Below, piece by piece: positions 52,313 through 60,561 of a stretch of 64,000 nt of DNA. This DNA comes from G965233625 sp965233625 (GTDB lineage: Bacteria > Planctomycetota > Planctomycetia > Pirellulales > Pirellulaceae): positions 2,666,001 to 2,730,000 of the forward strand of contig OZ247499.1 of NCBI GenBank assembly GCA_965233625.1. The letters run 5' to 3'. A program made the translations under genes and the position numbers. The stretch's first letter is position 1. Each line of letters starts with the position of its first letter. The notes below the pieces were generated by a model, which searched no databases, was not told the origin of the DNA, and was given only the letters and a program-made list of their open reading frames with translations.

Positions 52313-52385
52313 CGTAGGTCAGGCGCCTGCCTGACAGCGTTTGAGGTGGACTGCGTTTCGTCGTCAGGCAGGCGGCTGACCTACG
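52313..52385. repeat. Long inverted repeat, candidate REP/MITE-like element
   Basis: Two 23-base arms (52313-52335 and 52363-52385) are complementary with a single mismatch and enclose 27 bases. The arms begin CGTAGGTCAGGC and end GCTGACCTACG. It lies between divergent genes. The high symmetry and stand-alone position fit a mobile palindromic intergenic element; no transposase is near. Confidence 0.7.
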
Positions 52386-52536
52386 GGTTACAGGTATATT
52401 GCTGCCGGGTTGATCCGTAGTTTGAAGGATCGGCGTCCGCAGTTAAACCACGCGTCCCTTGAAAAGTGGAGGGTTGATATAATCACGCCTGGGAAACACT
52501 TTCAAAACCACAACCGCCATGCGGCCGGAATGAACT

Positions 52537-53805
52537 TTGTCTGAAACGTGGGATGTTGTTGTGGCTGGGGCAGGCGCCGCCGGGCTGTTTGCGGCAGAGC
52601 GGGCGGCCGCGCGTGGCTTGAGAACGCTGCTATTGGAGAAGAATGAACGTCCCGGCGTGAAGATTCTGATGTCGGGCGGCACCCGTTGCAACATCACGCA
52701 CCATACGGACGTGCGCGGAATCGTGGAAGCGTTTGGCAAGCAGGGCCGGTTTTTGCATTCCGCCCTGGCAGCTCTGCCGCCACAGACCGTGGTGGACATT
52801 GTCGAGGCGGAAGGCGTCAAAACAAAGGTGGAGCACACGGGCAAAGTCTTCCCCGTCAGCAACCGGGCGTCCGACGTGTTGCAGGCATTACTCAACCGGC
52901 TTCATCGCAGCGGGGCCGAGCTAAAGCTAAACCAAGCGGTCGAAGATATCCACCATCACAACGGCGCCTTCGAAATTTCCACAACCGCTGGCAACATCCA
53001 TGCGAAGATTCTCATCATCACCTGCGGCGGCAAATCTTATCCAGGCAGCGGGACAACCGGCGATGGCTACGCCTGGGCCGAAGCGTTCGGCCATTCCATT
53101 CAGCCCACACGCCCCGCGCTGACACCCATCACGACTTCGGCCGCCTGGGTGCCGCCGCTACGAGGCATCAGCGCGGAAGATGTGCTGGTGGAGATTTTTG
53201 AAACCGCCGATTCCCCTGGCAAAGCCCCCAAGAAGCGCCGGCCACTGGCTTCGCGAAGGCAGCCACTGTTGTTCACACACTTCGGCTTGTCCGGCCCGGC
53301 GGCGCTGGATGTCAGTGGCGCCATCAGCGGGCACGCCGCTCCGCAGTCGCTGGTGGTGCGATGTGACCTTCATCCCGCGACGACGAAGGAGCAGTGGGAA
53401 GAACAGTTGCGCGTCGTGTGCGATGGCGCCGGTAAGAAACCGGTCTCTGCCGTTCTGCCCCTGGACGTGCCGCGGCGGTTGATCGAAGCGCTGCTGGTGC
53501 AGGCGGATGTGGACCCGGCCATGCGTGCAGCGGAACTTAGTAAGAAAGCACGGCGCCGGATTGTCGAGACGGTCAAGCAACTGCAGATCCGTGTGGAAGG
53601 CGTCCGCGGCTATAAAAAGGCGGAAGTTACCGCGGGCGGGGTCTCGCTGCGTGAAGTCGATAGCAGCACGATGCAAAGCAAACTGCAGCCGGGCCTGTTC
53701 TTTGCAGGCGAGGTGCTGGATCTGGACGGGCCTATCGGCGGGTACAACTTCCAGGCAGCCTTCAGTACCGGATTTCTCGCGGGTGATTCGGCGCCCGGAA
53801 CGTGA
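52537..53805 (+). CDS. NAD(P)/FAD-dependent oxidoreductase, HI0933/YhiN (BaiN-like) family
   Basis: A 422-residue flavoprotein starting at TTG, with GGAA upstream; no ATG is in frame nearby. N-terminal FAD motif DVVVAGAGAAGLFAAERAA, then LLLEKNERPGVKILMSGGTR (the NT-box typical of HI0933), CNITH, CGGKSYPGSGTTGDGYAWAE and, at the C terminus, EVTAGGVSLREVD and GLFFAGEVLDLDGPIGGYN. The insert with KAPKKRRPLASRR is basic. Family members reduce flavin substrates, but the physiological role is unsettled. Stand-alone. Confidence 0.92.
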   Translation: MSETWDVVVAGAGAAGLFAAERAAARGLRTLLLEKNERPGVKILMSGGTRCNITHHTDVRGIVEAFGKQGRFLHSALAALPPQTVVDIVEAEGVKTKVEHTGKVFPVSNRASDVLQALLNRLHRSGAELKLNQAVEDIHHHNGAFEISTTAGNIHAKILIITCGGKSYPGSGTTGDGYAWAEAFGHSIQPTRPALTPITTSAAWVPPLRGISAEDVLVEIFETADSPGKAPKKRRPLASRRQPLLFTHFGLSGPAALDVSGAISGHAAPQSLVVRCDLHPATTKEQWEEQLRVVCDGAGKKPVSAVLPLDVPRRLIEALLVQADVDPAMRAAELSKKARRRIVETVKQLQIRVEGVRGYKKAEVTAGGVSLREVDSSTMQSKLQPGLFFAGEVLDLDGPIGGYNFQAAFSTGFLAGDSAPGT

Positions 53806-53988
53806 GCTATACCCGACCTAACCGCTCGATTGCGAAAATTCTTGCCAGACGTAAGAACTTTTCTCATTACGACCGCGTCTACCACGTATAGCTAAAGTGT
53901 AAAAACCCACGAACTGCATGCTGCGCGAGCCGCAAACCGGCGCCGCGTAGATGGCAGATGTGTTGAATTCTGAGAGCGGAGCAACGAT

Positions 53989-56900
53989 ATGAAGCGGCTG
54001 GCAACGGCAATTCTGACGGTTTCCGCCTGCGTGCTGCAGGCTTCGGCGATGCTACACCTGCAAGCTCCTGCGGCAGGCGCCGGCGAGATTGGCTACAGCG
54101 AAGACTTCGCACTGGCTGCCAACCGGGAAGAAGCTTTGAAACAGCTGATCCCCGGCTCGCGCGACTACTATTATTATCACTGCCTGCATTATCAGAACAC
54201 GGAGCAGTTTGAAAAAACGGGTGATCTGGTCAAAGCCTGGGTCCGCCGCCACGGCTACACCAGCCGGGTGCGGATGATTCTGAACCGCCAGGCGCTGCTG
54301 ACTTACGACAAAGCGCCGGAGCAGTCACTTTCCTATCTAGCTTCGCAGTTAAACCTGCACTTTAACCATCAGCGGGAGCCGCTCAATAAGAAGCCCAACC
54401 TGCCAACCGTGCTGGATCAGAAACTGATCAGCCGCGAGAAACTCTCGCAGACGGCCAACGCGTCGTACTCCAACCTGGGCGGCTATGAAGATTCCGCCCT
54501 CGACTGGCTGACCGCCGTCAATCTAACGCCCGACCGCCGGCGCCACCTGCTGCAACGGCTGCAACGCCCCGACTATCCCAACCTGGTCAAGCTTGTCGTT
54601 GACGATCTGAACTACCGTTACAGCGGCGGCTTCGGTTCGCACAATATTCACAAACAGATGCTGCATGTGCAGTTGCAGGAACTGTTGAAACAGAAGCCGG
54701 AACTGCGAAATCAGACCGCTTTTGTCAACGCCTACATTCCCAAACTGTGGCCCAACGACGATATCAACTGGAGCAACTCGCATGCAGAGACTGTCGCTTA
54801 TCTGGACCGCATGTGGGAGTTCGTCAGCACGCTGGCTCCCGTGCACAACTCTCTGAAAGCGCACGTGCTCTACCACCGTCTGGCCGCTGACCGGTCGCAG
54901 GGCGTCTTCGACAAAGAAAGGTTCATGAAGTATCTCAGCCTGCCACGGCGGGTGAGCTACATCGAACCGACGTTCATCAACCGGGAAGAAAACCGCCGCC
55001 ACGCCGCGAACCTGTCGGCCAATTATTCCAACGTCACACTTCTGCCAACCGTTGGCAACGACGAACCGCTGGTGCGTGCTTACCTGCATCACTTTTTTGT
55101 GAAAGAGGTTTCGTACAAGGCGTACGAGCCTTACATCAGTGACGTTTATCTCAAGCACAACTTCGCCGAAACCAAGATCGTCAACGGTCTAGGCGATGGC
55201 GAAAACTGGTACTCCATGCTGCCGCCGGAACAGTATCAGGCGTTGAAGCAGCGCATTGATATTGATTTCGCCGCTACCAACAAGACGCATTACGGCAGTG
55301 ACGAGGATGTGTCGCTGACCGTGGATGTGAAGAACGTTAAATCGCTGATCGTCAAAGTGTACGAGATCAACGCCAGGAACTACTACCGGGAAAACCTGCG
55401 TGAAATCGACACAGATCTGAACCTGGACGGTCTGGTCGCCAACAATGAGACGACCTACACCTATAAAGAACCACCGCTGCTCCGCGTCCGGCGTCAATTT
55501 AAATTCCCGATGCTCAAGCAGCCGGGCGTTTATATTGTCGACTTCATTGGCAACGGTAAAAGCAGCCGCGCACTGATCCGCAAAGGCGGCCTGCGGTTCC
55601 TCTCGCAAACCGTACCGGACGGCCAACTTGCCACCGTGCTCAACGCCGCCAACGAAGTGGTGGAAGACGCATCGCTGTGGATGGGCGGACGTGAATTCAC
55701 CGCCGGCAAAGACGGCAAGATCCTGGTGCCGTTCTCCGCCAGTGCATCGCGGACGCCCGTGGTGATTACGCGTGGCAATCTGGCTTCGCTGGATTATCTG
55801 GATCACGAAGCAGAAAACTACACGCTCAGCGCGGGCATCTTTGTCGACCGTGAAACGCTGCTTCAACAGCAGAAGACACGCGTTGTGATCCGCCCCATGC
55901 TAAAGCTCAATGGCGAACCCGTTGCCATCGACACGCTAGAGAAACCCCGCCTGGTCATTCAATCGACCGATCTGGACGGCGTGCAGAGCATGTTTGAAAC
56001 GACGGACATCGAACTGCTGGCCGATGGTGAAACCACTTACGAATTCCAGACACCGCCACGCGCCCGCACGCTTAGCTTCACGCTGCACGGCAAGGTGGAG
56101 AATCTCAGCAAAGGCTCCAAGGTGGATGTTTCCGCCAGCCAGACCGTAACGATCAACACGATTGATACGACGGAGAAAACAGAAGACCTTCACTTCTCAA
56201 GGTATCAATCCAAAGACGGCCCGGTTTACGCCGTTGATCTGCTCGGCAAAACAGGAGAACCCAAAGGCGACCGTGCCGTAACGCTGACGCTGAAGCACCG
56301 CGACTTCAAGCAGACCGTAACGGTGACCCTGGAAACTGCGGCGGACGGGCGGATTCTGCTGGGTGCACTGACAGATATTGTCAGTGTCACAGCTAACAGT
56401 CCGCAGGGCGTATCAAGCGTTCTGCACCCGAAGAGCGACCGGGCAATCCGGCGCAACGCGATTCACGCCGCTGCGGGAGATACACCCCAGACGCCATACA
56501 TGAGCAACGCCGTCAAACCGCAGCGTGACGAACTCTCGTTGCTGGAACTGCGCAAAAACGTGATAGTGGCCGACCGCTTCGCAGCGCTGAAAATTGAAGA
56601 TGGCATGCTGCAATTAACCGGCCTGCCACGCGGCGATTATGATCTGCTGCTCAAACGTAGCGGACACCGCATCCGGGTGCGGATTACGAAGGGCAAGAAA
56701 GTGGCGGGCTATGTAGCAGGTGAACACCGCCAGCTAGAGATCCGCAAGACAGACCCGCTGCAAATCGCTGCCGTATCGCACGACAAAGAGAACCTCCAGG
56801 TGCAACTTACCGGCGCCGGACCGTTCACGCGCGTGCATGTGATTGCCACGCGTTATCAGCCGGTGTTCGATCCGCTGCAAAACCTCGCCCGCGTCCGCGA

Positions 56901-59900
56901 CGCTGAACCTTATAGCTTCACTACGGGGCGTACAGGTTCTTCGTACGTCATCGGTCGCGATATCGGCGATGAATACCGCTACATCATTGACCGCAAATAT
57001 GCACAGAAATTCCCCGGCAACATGCTCGCACGGCCGAGCCTGCTGCTGAACCCGTGGGCCATCCGCAAAACGCAGACGTCCCAACAGGATGCTCAGGGTG
57101 GAACCGCGTTTGACCCTGCTGCCACACCCACGAAGAAAAGCGGCGGTCGCGGAGGCTCCGGGCAGTCTGGTTCTTCTTCAGAGTCTGACTTCTCCAACCT
57201 GAATTTCCTCAAGGAGCCGTCCCGTCAACTGCTGAACATCACGGCGGATGAAGACGGCAAGCTGACCGTTCCGCTGAACAAACTGAACGGCCGCCAGCAG
57301 ATTCATGTGGTGGCGATTGATCCCATCAGCACCATTTACCGCAGCATCACGCTGCCAGACGCCGACGCCGGCTTCCGTGATCTACGGCTGGCCAGTTACC
57401 TTGATCCGCAGAAGCACTTTACGCAGCAGAAGCAGGTCACCGTCTTCACCAAAGGTAAATCGCTGGTGATCGAAGATCTGGCCGCTTCACGGTTTGAAAG
57501 CTACGACAGCCTGATGCGTGTCTATGGCCTGCTGGCTACGCTGAATAAGAACGCCACTTTCAACGAATTCTCTTTCCTGTTGACCTGGCCGGAAATGAAA
57601 GAGGCCGAGAAACGTGCGAAGTATTCGCAGTATGCCTGCCATGAACTGAACTTCTTCCTGCATCAGAAGGACCGCGCGTTCTTCAACAAGGCGATTAAGC
57701 CTTACCTAGCCAATAAGAAGGACAAGACCTTCATGGACCATTGGCTGCTGGAAATGCCGTTACAGGATTACCTGCAACCGTGGAAATACCAGCAGCTGAA
57801 CGTGGTCGAACGCGTGCTGTTGGGCCGGCGGTTGAAGCAGGAATACGCGGCCATGTCACGGCACGTGGGCGACATGTTCGCCATGCTGCCGCCTGATATT
57901 GAGAAATTCAACCGTCAATTTGAAACAGCCGTCCAAGGCAGTGCATTGAAAGCTGGCGACATGGATGGCGTGTTGGCCGAAATCGCAGAACAGACGGTGC
58001 GACTCCAGGCAAACCTCAAGCAGCTTGAAAAATCCAAACAGTCTCTAGGACGCGACCGTGCCCAGAACGGCAATGGCGTTGCGCTTGCGCAGAACTTCAT
58101 CACGCCCAGCAACACGCCGGCGCCTGTCGTTAACCCGTCTGCGGAAATGCCCGCCAGACCGGTTGCACCAGGCGAACAGTACCAGAACGACGCCAAAGAA
58201 GCGAAGAAGGCAGACTCTTCCTACGACTACCGCAGCAAACGCGAAGCCAACAACCGCCAACTCGACCAGCAAGCAGCGCAGGCGGGCGGCAAGTACTTCA
58301 GCCGCCGCGAATCGGAGCGTGGCCGCAAAGTCAGGCAGCTTTACCGCAAGCTGGACACCACGCAGGAGTGGGTCGAAAACAACTATTACAAGTTGCCTAT
58401 CGAACAGCAGAACGCCCAGCTTGTGACGGTCAACGGTTTCTGGCGCGATTACTCGCTGGCGGATGTCAACGGTCCTTTCGTTTCGATCAACGTGGCGGAT
58501 GCTTCGCGGAACTTCACCGAAATGATGTTCGCCCTGTCGGTGCTGGATCTGCCATTTTCGCCCGACGAGCACAAGGTCGCCTTTGAAGATGCGAAGATGA
58601 CGCTGACGGCTGGCAGCCCGATGATCGCCTTCCACGAGGAGATCCGGGAAGCGACTTCGGTAGCCAAAAACACGCCCGTGCTTGTCAGCCAGAACTTCTT
58701 CCGCCACGGAGACCGTTACCGTTACGAGAACAGCCAGCGGTTGGACAAGTTCGTCACCAGCGAATTTCTGATTCACACCGTTTACGGGTGTCAGGTTGTT
58801 GTCACCAATCCATCTTCTTCACCCCAGAAGCTGGATCTGCTGTTGCAGGTGCCCGAGGGCGCCATTCCTGTGATGGGCGGCAAAGAGACGCGCAGCGTGC
58901 ACATGAACCTGCAACCCTACCGCACGCAGACGCTGGATTATTATTTCTACTTCCCTGCTGCGGGTGAGTTTGCTCATTACCCGGTGCACGTTTCAAAAGA
59001 CGCAGAACTGCTGGCCCACGCTAAGCCTGTCACGCTGAAGGTCGTGGCCGAAGCCAGCGAGATCGACCGCGACTCGTGGGATTACATTTCGCAGTACGGC
59101 ACGGACGCAGAAGTGGTGACCTACCTGAACAACCACAACCTGCTTCGCGTCAATCTGGACAAGATTGCTTTCCGGATGAAAGACGAAAAGTACTTCCAGC
59201 AGATCACCCGCCTGTTGAACCAGCGGCATGTTTACTCCGGTACGCTGTGGTCGTACGGCATCAAGCACAACCGCCCCGCGGAAATCCGTGAGTATCTGCA
59301 ACACGCTGACAGCTTTGTGGCACAGTGTGGCGCCTACATCGACAGCCCGCTGCTGACGATTGATCCTGTGCTGCGGAAGTCGTACCAGCACCGCGACTAT
59401 CTCCCGCTGGTTAACGCCCGCGCGCATCAATTGGGTCGCCGCCGTCAGATCCTCAACGACCGTTTCCACACCCAGTATCATCAGTTGATGGAAATCCTGA
59501 CGTTCCGGCCGCAGCTTGATGACCACGACAACATGGCCGTTACCTACTACATGCTGCTGCAAGACCGCATTGGTCCCGCCCAGCAGTTCTTCAGCAAGGT
59601 GGACGCCAAGAAGCTGCCTATGAAACTGCAGTACGACTATTTCACGGCGTACTTCGATTTCTTCAACCCGCAGCCGACGCTGGCCCGCGATATCGCGGCG
59701 CGTTATGCGGATCATCCCGTAGACCGCTGGCGGAATGCGTTTGCGAACATCACTTCGCAACTGGATGAACTGGAAGGCGGCGATACGAAGATCATTGATG
59801 ACGAGGACCGCGATCAGAAGCAGACGCAGCTGGCCGCTTCAGAGCCGAGCCTGGATTTCAAAGTTGAATCCAAAAAGGTGAAGCTGACCTACCAGAATCT

Positions 59901-60417
59901 GAAATCGGTCACCGTCAACTACTATCTGATGGACATCGAACTTCTGTTCAGCCGCAACCCGTTTGTGCAGCAGTTCTCTGGCAGGTTCTCGCACATCCGC
60001 CCGAACATGTCGACCGAAGTGGAACTGCCCGCAGACCAGGCCGCGCTGGAGTTTGAGTTGCCAGAAGAACTTCACAATAGCAACGTGCTGGTGGAAATCA
60101 GCGGAGGCGGACAGACGCGGTCGCAGGCCTACTACTCGCACTCGTTGTCGTTGCAGATCACGCAGAACTACGGGCAGTTGCGTGTGGCCCATCAACAGAC
60201 CGGGGAGTCTTTGCCAAAGACTTATGTGAAGGTTTACGCCCGCATGAAGGATGGCAAAGTGAAGTTCTTCAAAGATGGCTACACGGACCTGCGTGGCCGC
60301 TTCGACTACACGTCGCTAAGCACCAACGAGCTTCAGTTTGTCGAGAAATTCTCGCTGCTGGTCCTCAGCGAAAAGCACGGCGCCGTCGTCCGCGAAGCAC
60401 TGCCACCCAAGCAGTAA
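53989..60417 (+). CDS. Giant exported protein (2142 aa) with remote alpha-2-macroglobulin-like beta domains
   Basis: Signal peptide about 1-30. Residues 30-420 are helical. Residues about 425-535 form a beta domain (DEDVSLTVDVKNVKSLIVKV, VYIVDFIGNG) recalling bacterial macroglobulin MG1; about 610-720 recall MG2 (AGIFVDRETLLQQQKTRVVI); about 740-810 another MG-like sheet. A Gly/Ser linker (about 1050-1068) and a beta stretch (about 1080-1160) follow, then a helical block (about 1188-1350), a Pro/Asn-rich linker (about 1373-1424), beta and helical segments, and a C-terminal domain (2072-2142) with TYVKVYARMKDGKVKFFKDG. No GCGEQ thioester and no catalytic motif is seen. The ATG follows GGAGCAACGAT. 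A perfect terminator lies 32 bases past the stop. Function is unknown; the macroglobulin link is my inference. Confidence 0.88.
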   Translation: MKRLATAILTVSACVLQASAMLHLQAPAAGAGEIGYSEDFALAANREEALKQLIPGSRDYYYYHCLHYQNTEQFEKTGDLVKAWVRRHGYTSRVRMILNRQALLTYDKAPEQSLSYLASQLNLHFNHQREPLNKKPNLPTVLDQKLISREKLSQTANASYSNLGGYEDSALDWLTAVNLTPDRRRHLLQRLQRPDYPNLVKLVVDDLNYRYSGGFGSHNIHKQMLHVQLQELLKQKPELRNQTAFVNAYIPKLWPNDDINWSNSHAETVAYLDRMWEFVSTLAPVHNSLKAHVLYHRLAADRSQGVFDKERFMKYLSLPRRVSYIEPTFINREENRRHAANLSANYSNVTLLPTVGNDEPLVRAYLHHFFVKEVSYKAYEPYISDVYLKHNFAETKIVNGLGDGENWYSMLPPEQYQALKQRIDIDFAATNKTHYGSDEDVSLTVDVKNVKSLIVKVYEINARNYYRENLREIDTDLNLDGLVANNETTYTYKEPPLLRVRRQFKFPMLKQPGVYIVDFIGNGKSSRALIRKGGLRFLSQTVPDGQLATVLNAANEVVEDASLWMGGREFTAGKDGKILVPFSASASRTPVVITRGNLASLDYLDHEAENYTLSAGIFVDRETLLQQQKTRVVIRPMLKLNGEPVAIDTLEKPRLVIQSTDLDGVQSMFETTDIELLADGETTYEFQTPPRARTLSFTLHGKVENLSKGSKVDVSASQTVTINTIDTTEKTEDLHFSRYQSKDGPVYAVDLLGKTGEPKGDRAVTLTLKHRDFKQTVTVTLETAADGRILLGALTDIVSVTANSPQGVSSVLHPKSDRAIRRNAIHAAAGDTPQTPYMSNAVKPQRDELSLLELRKNVIVADRFAALKIEDGMLQLTGLPRGDYDLLLKRSGHRIRVRITKGKKVAGYVAGEHRQLEIRKTDPLQIAAVSHDKENLQVQLTGAGPFTRVHVIATRYQPVFDPLQNLARVRDAEPYSFTTGRTGSSYVIGRDIGDEYRYIIDRKYAQKFPGNMLARPSLLLNPWAIRKTQTSQQDAQGGTAFDPAATPTKKSGGRGGSGQSGSSSESDFSNLNFLKEPSRQLLNITADEDGKLTVPLNKLNGRQQIHVVAIDPISTIYRSITLPDADAGFRDLRLASYLDPQKHFTQQKQVTVFTKGKSLVIEDLAASRFESYDSLMRVYGLLATLNKNATFNEFSFLLTWPEMKEAEKRAKYSQYACHELNFFLHQKDRAFFNKAIKPYLANKKDKTFMDHWLLEMPLQDYLQPWKYQQLNVVERVLLGRRLKQEYAAMSRHVGDMFAMLPPDIEKFNRQFETAVQGSALKAGDMDGVLAEIAEQTVRLQANLKQLEKSKQSLGRDRAQNGNGVALAQNFITPSNTPAPVVNPSAEMPARPVAPGEQYQNDAKEAKKADSSYDYRSKREANNRQLDQQAAQAGGKYFSRRESERGRKVRQLYRKLDTTQEWVENNYYKLPIEQQNAQLVTVNGFWRDYSLADVNGPFVSINVADASRNFTEMMFALSVLDLPFSPDEHKVAFEDAKMTLTAGSPMIAFHEEIREATSVAKNTPVLVSQNFFRHGDRYRYENSQRLDKFVTSEFLIHTVYGCQVVVTNPSSSPQKLDLLLQVPEGAIPVMGGKETRSVHMNLQPYRTQTLDYYFYFPAAGEFAHYPVHVSKDAELLAHAKPVTLKVVAEASEIDRDSWDYISQYGTDAEVVTYLNNHNLLRVNLDKIAFRMKDEKYFQQITRLLNQRHVYSGTLWSYGIKHNRPAEIREYLQHADSFVAQCGAYIDSPLLTIDPVLRKSYQHRDYLPLVNARAHQLGRRRQILNDRFHTQYHQLMEILTFRPQLDDHDNMAVTYYMLLQDRIGPAQQFFSKVDAKKLPMKLQYDYFTAYFDFFNPQPTLARDIAARYADHPVDRWRNAFANITSQLDELEGGDTKIIDDEDRDQKQTQLAASEPSLDFKVESKKVKLTYQNLKSVTVNYYLMDIELLFSRNPFVQQFSGRFSHIRPNMSTEVELPADQAALEFELPEELHNSNVLVEISGGGQTRSQAYYSHSLSLQITQNYGQLRVAHQQTGESLPKTYVKVYARMKDGKVKFFKDGYTDLRGRFDYTSLSTNELQFVEKFSLLVLSEKHGAVVREALPPKQ

Positions 60418-60449
60418 ATCACGCACCCAAGTCGATAAGTTCAACATCA

Positions 60450-60473
60450 CCCCGCGGCGACGCGGGGTTTTTT
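60450..60473 (+). terminator. Rho-independent terminator of the 2142-aa protein gene
   Basis: CCCCGCG, four-base loop GCGA, CGCGGGG, then TTTTTT. A textbook terminator, isolating this gene from the downstream cytochrome gene. Confidence 0.92.
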
Positions 60474-60502
60474 GTTGCCGTGCGGATGCAAATTAGAGCA
60501 TG

Positions 60503-60508
60503 TATAAT
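60503..60508 (+). promoter_or_regulatory. Possible -10 box for the cytochrome/DUF1549/DUF1553 gene
   Basis: TATAAT lies 53 bases before the ATG at 60562, just after the terminator. No good -35 is found at 16-18 bases, so the call rests on the -10 alone. Confidence 0.35.
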
Positions 60509-60561
60509 CGGTGGTTCGTCTGTCTGTTTTCCATCAGGTTCGCCTTGTAGGCAATTGACAC

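Noticed and set aside
53989..60417. Calling the giant protein an alpha-2-macroglobulin
   Set aside because: The GCGEQ thioester and the canonical DRPLYRPG-type motif are missing; resemblance is limited to some beta-domain patterns, so only a remote relation is suggested.
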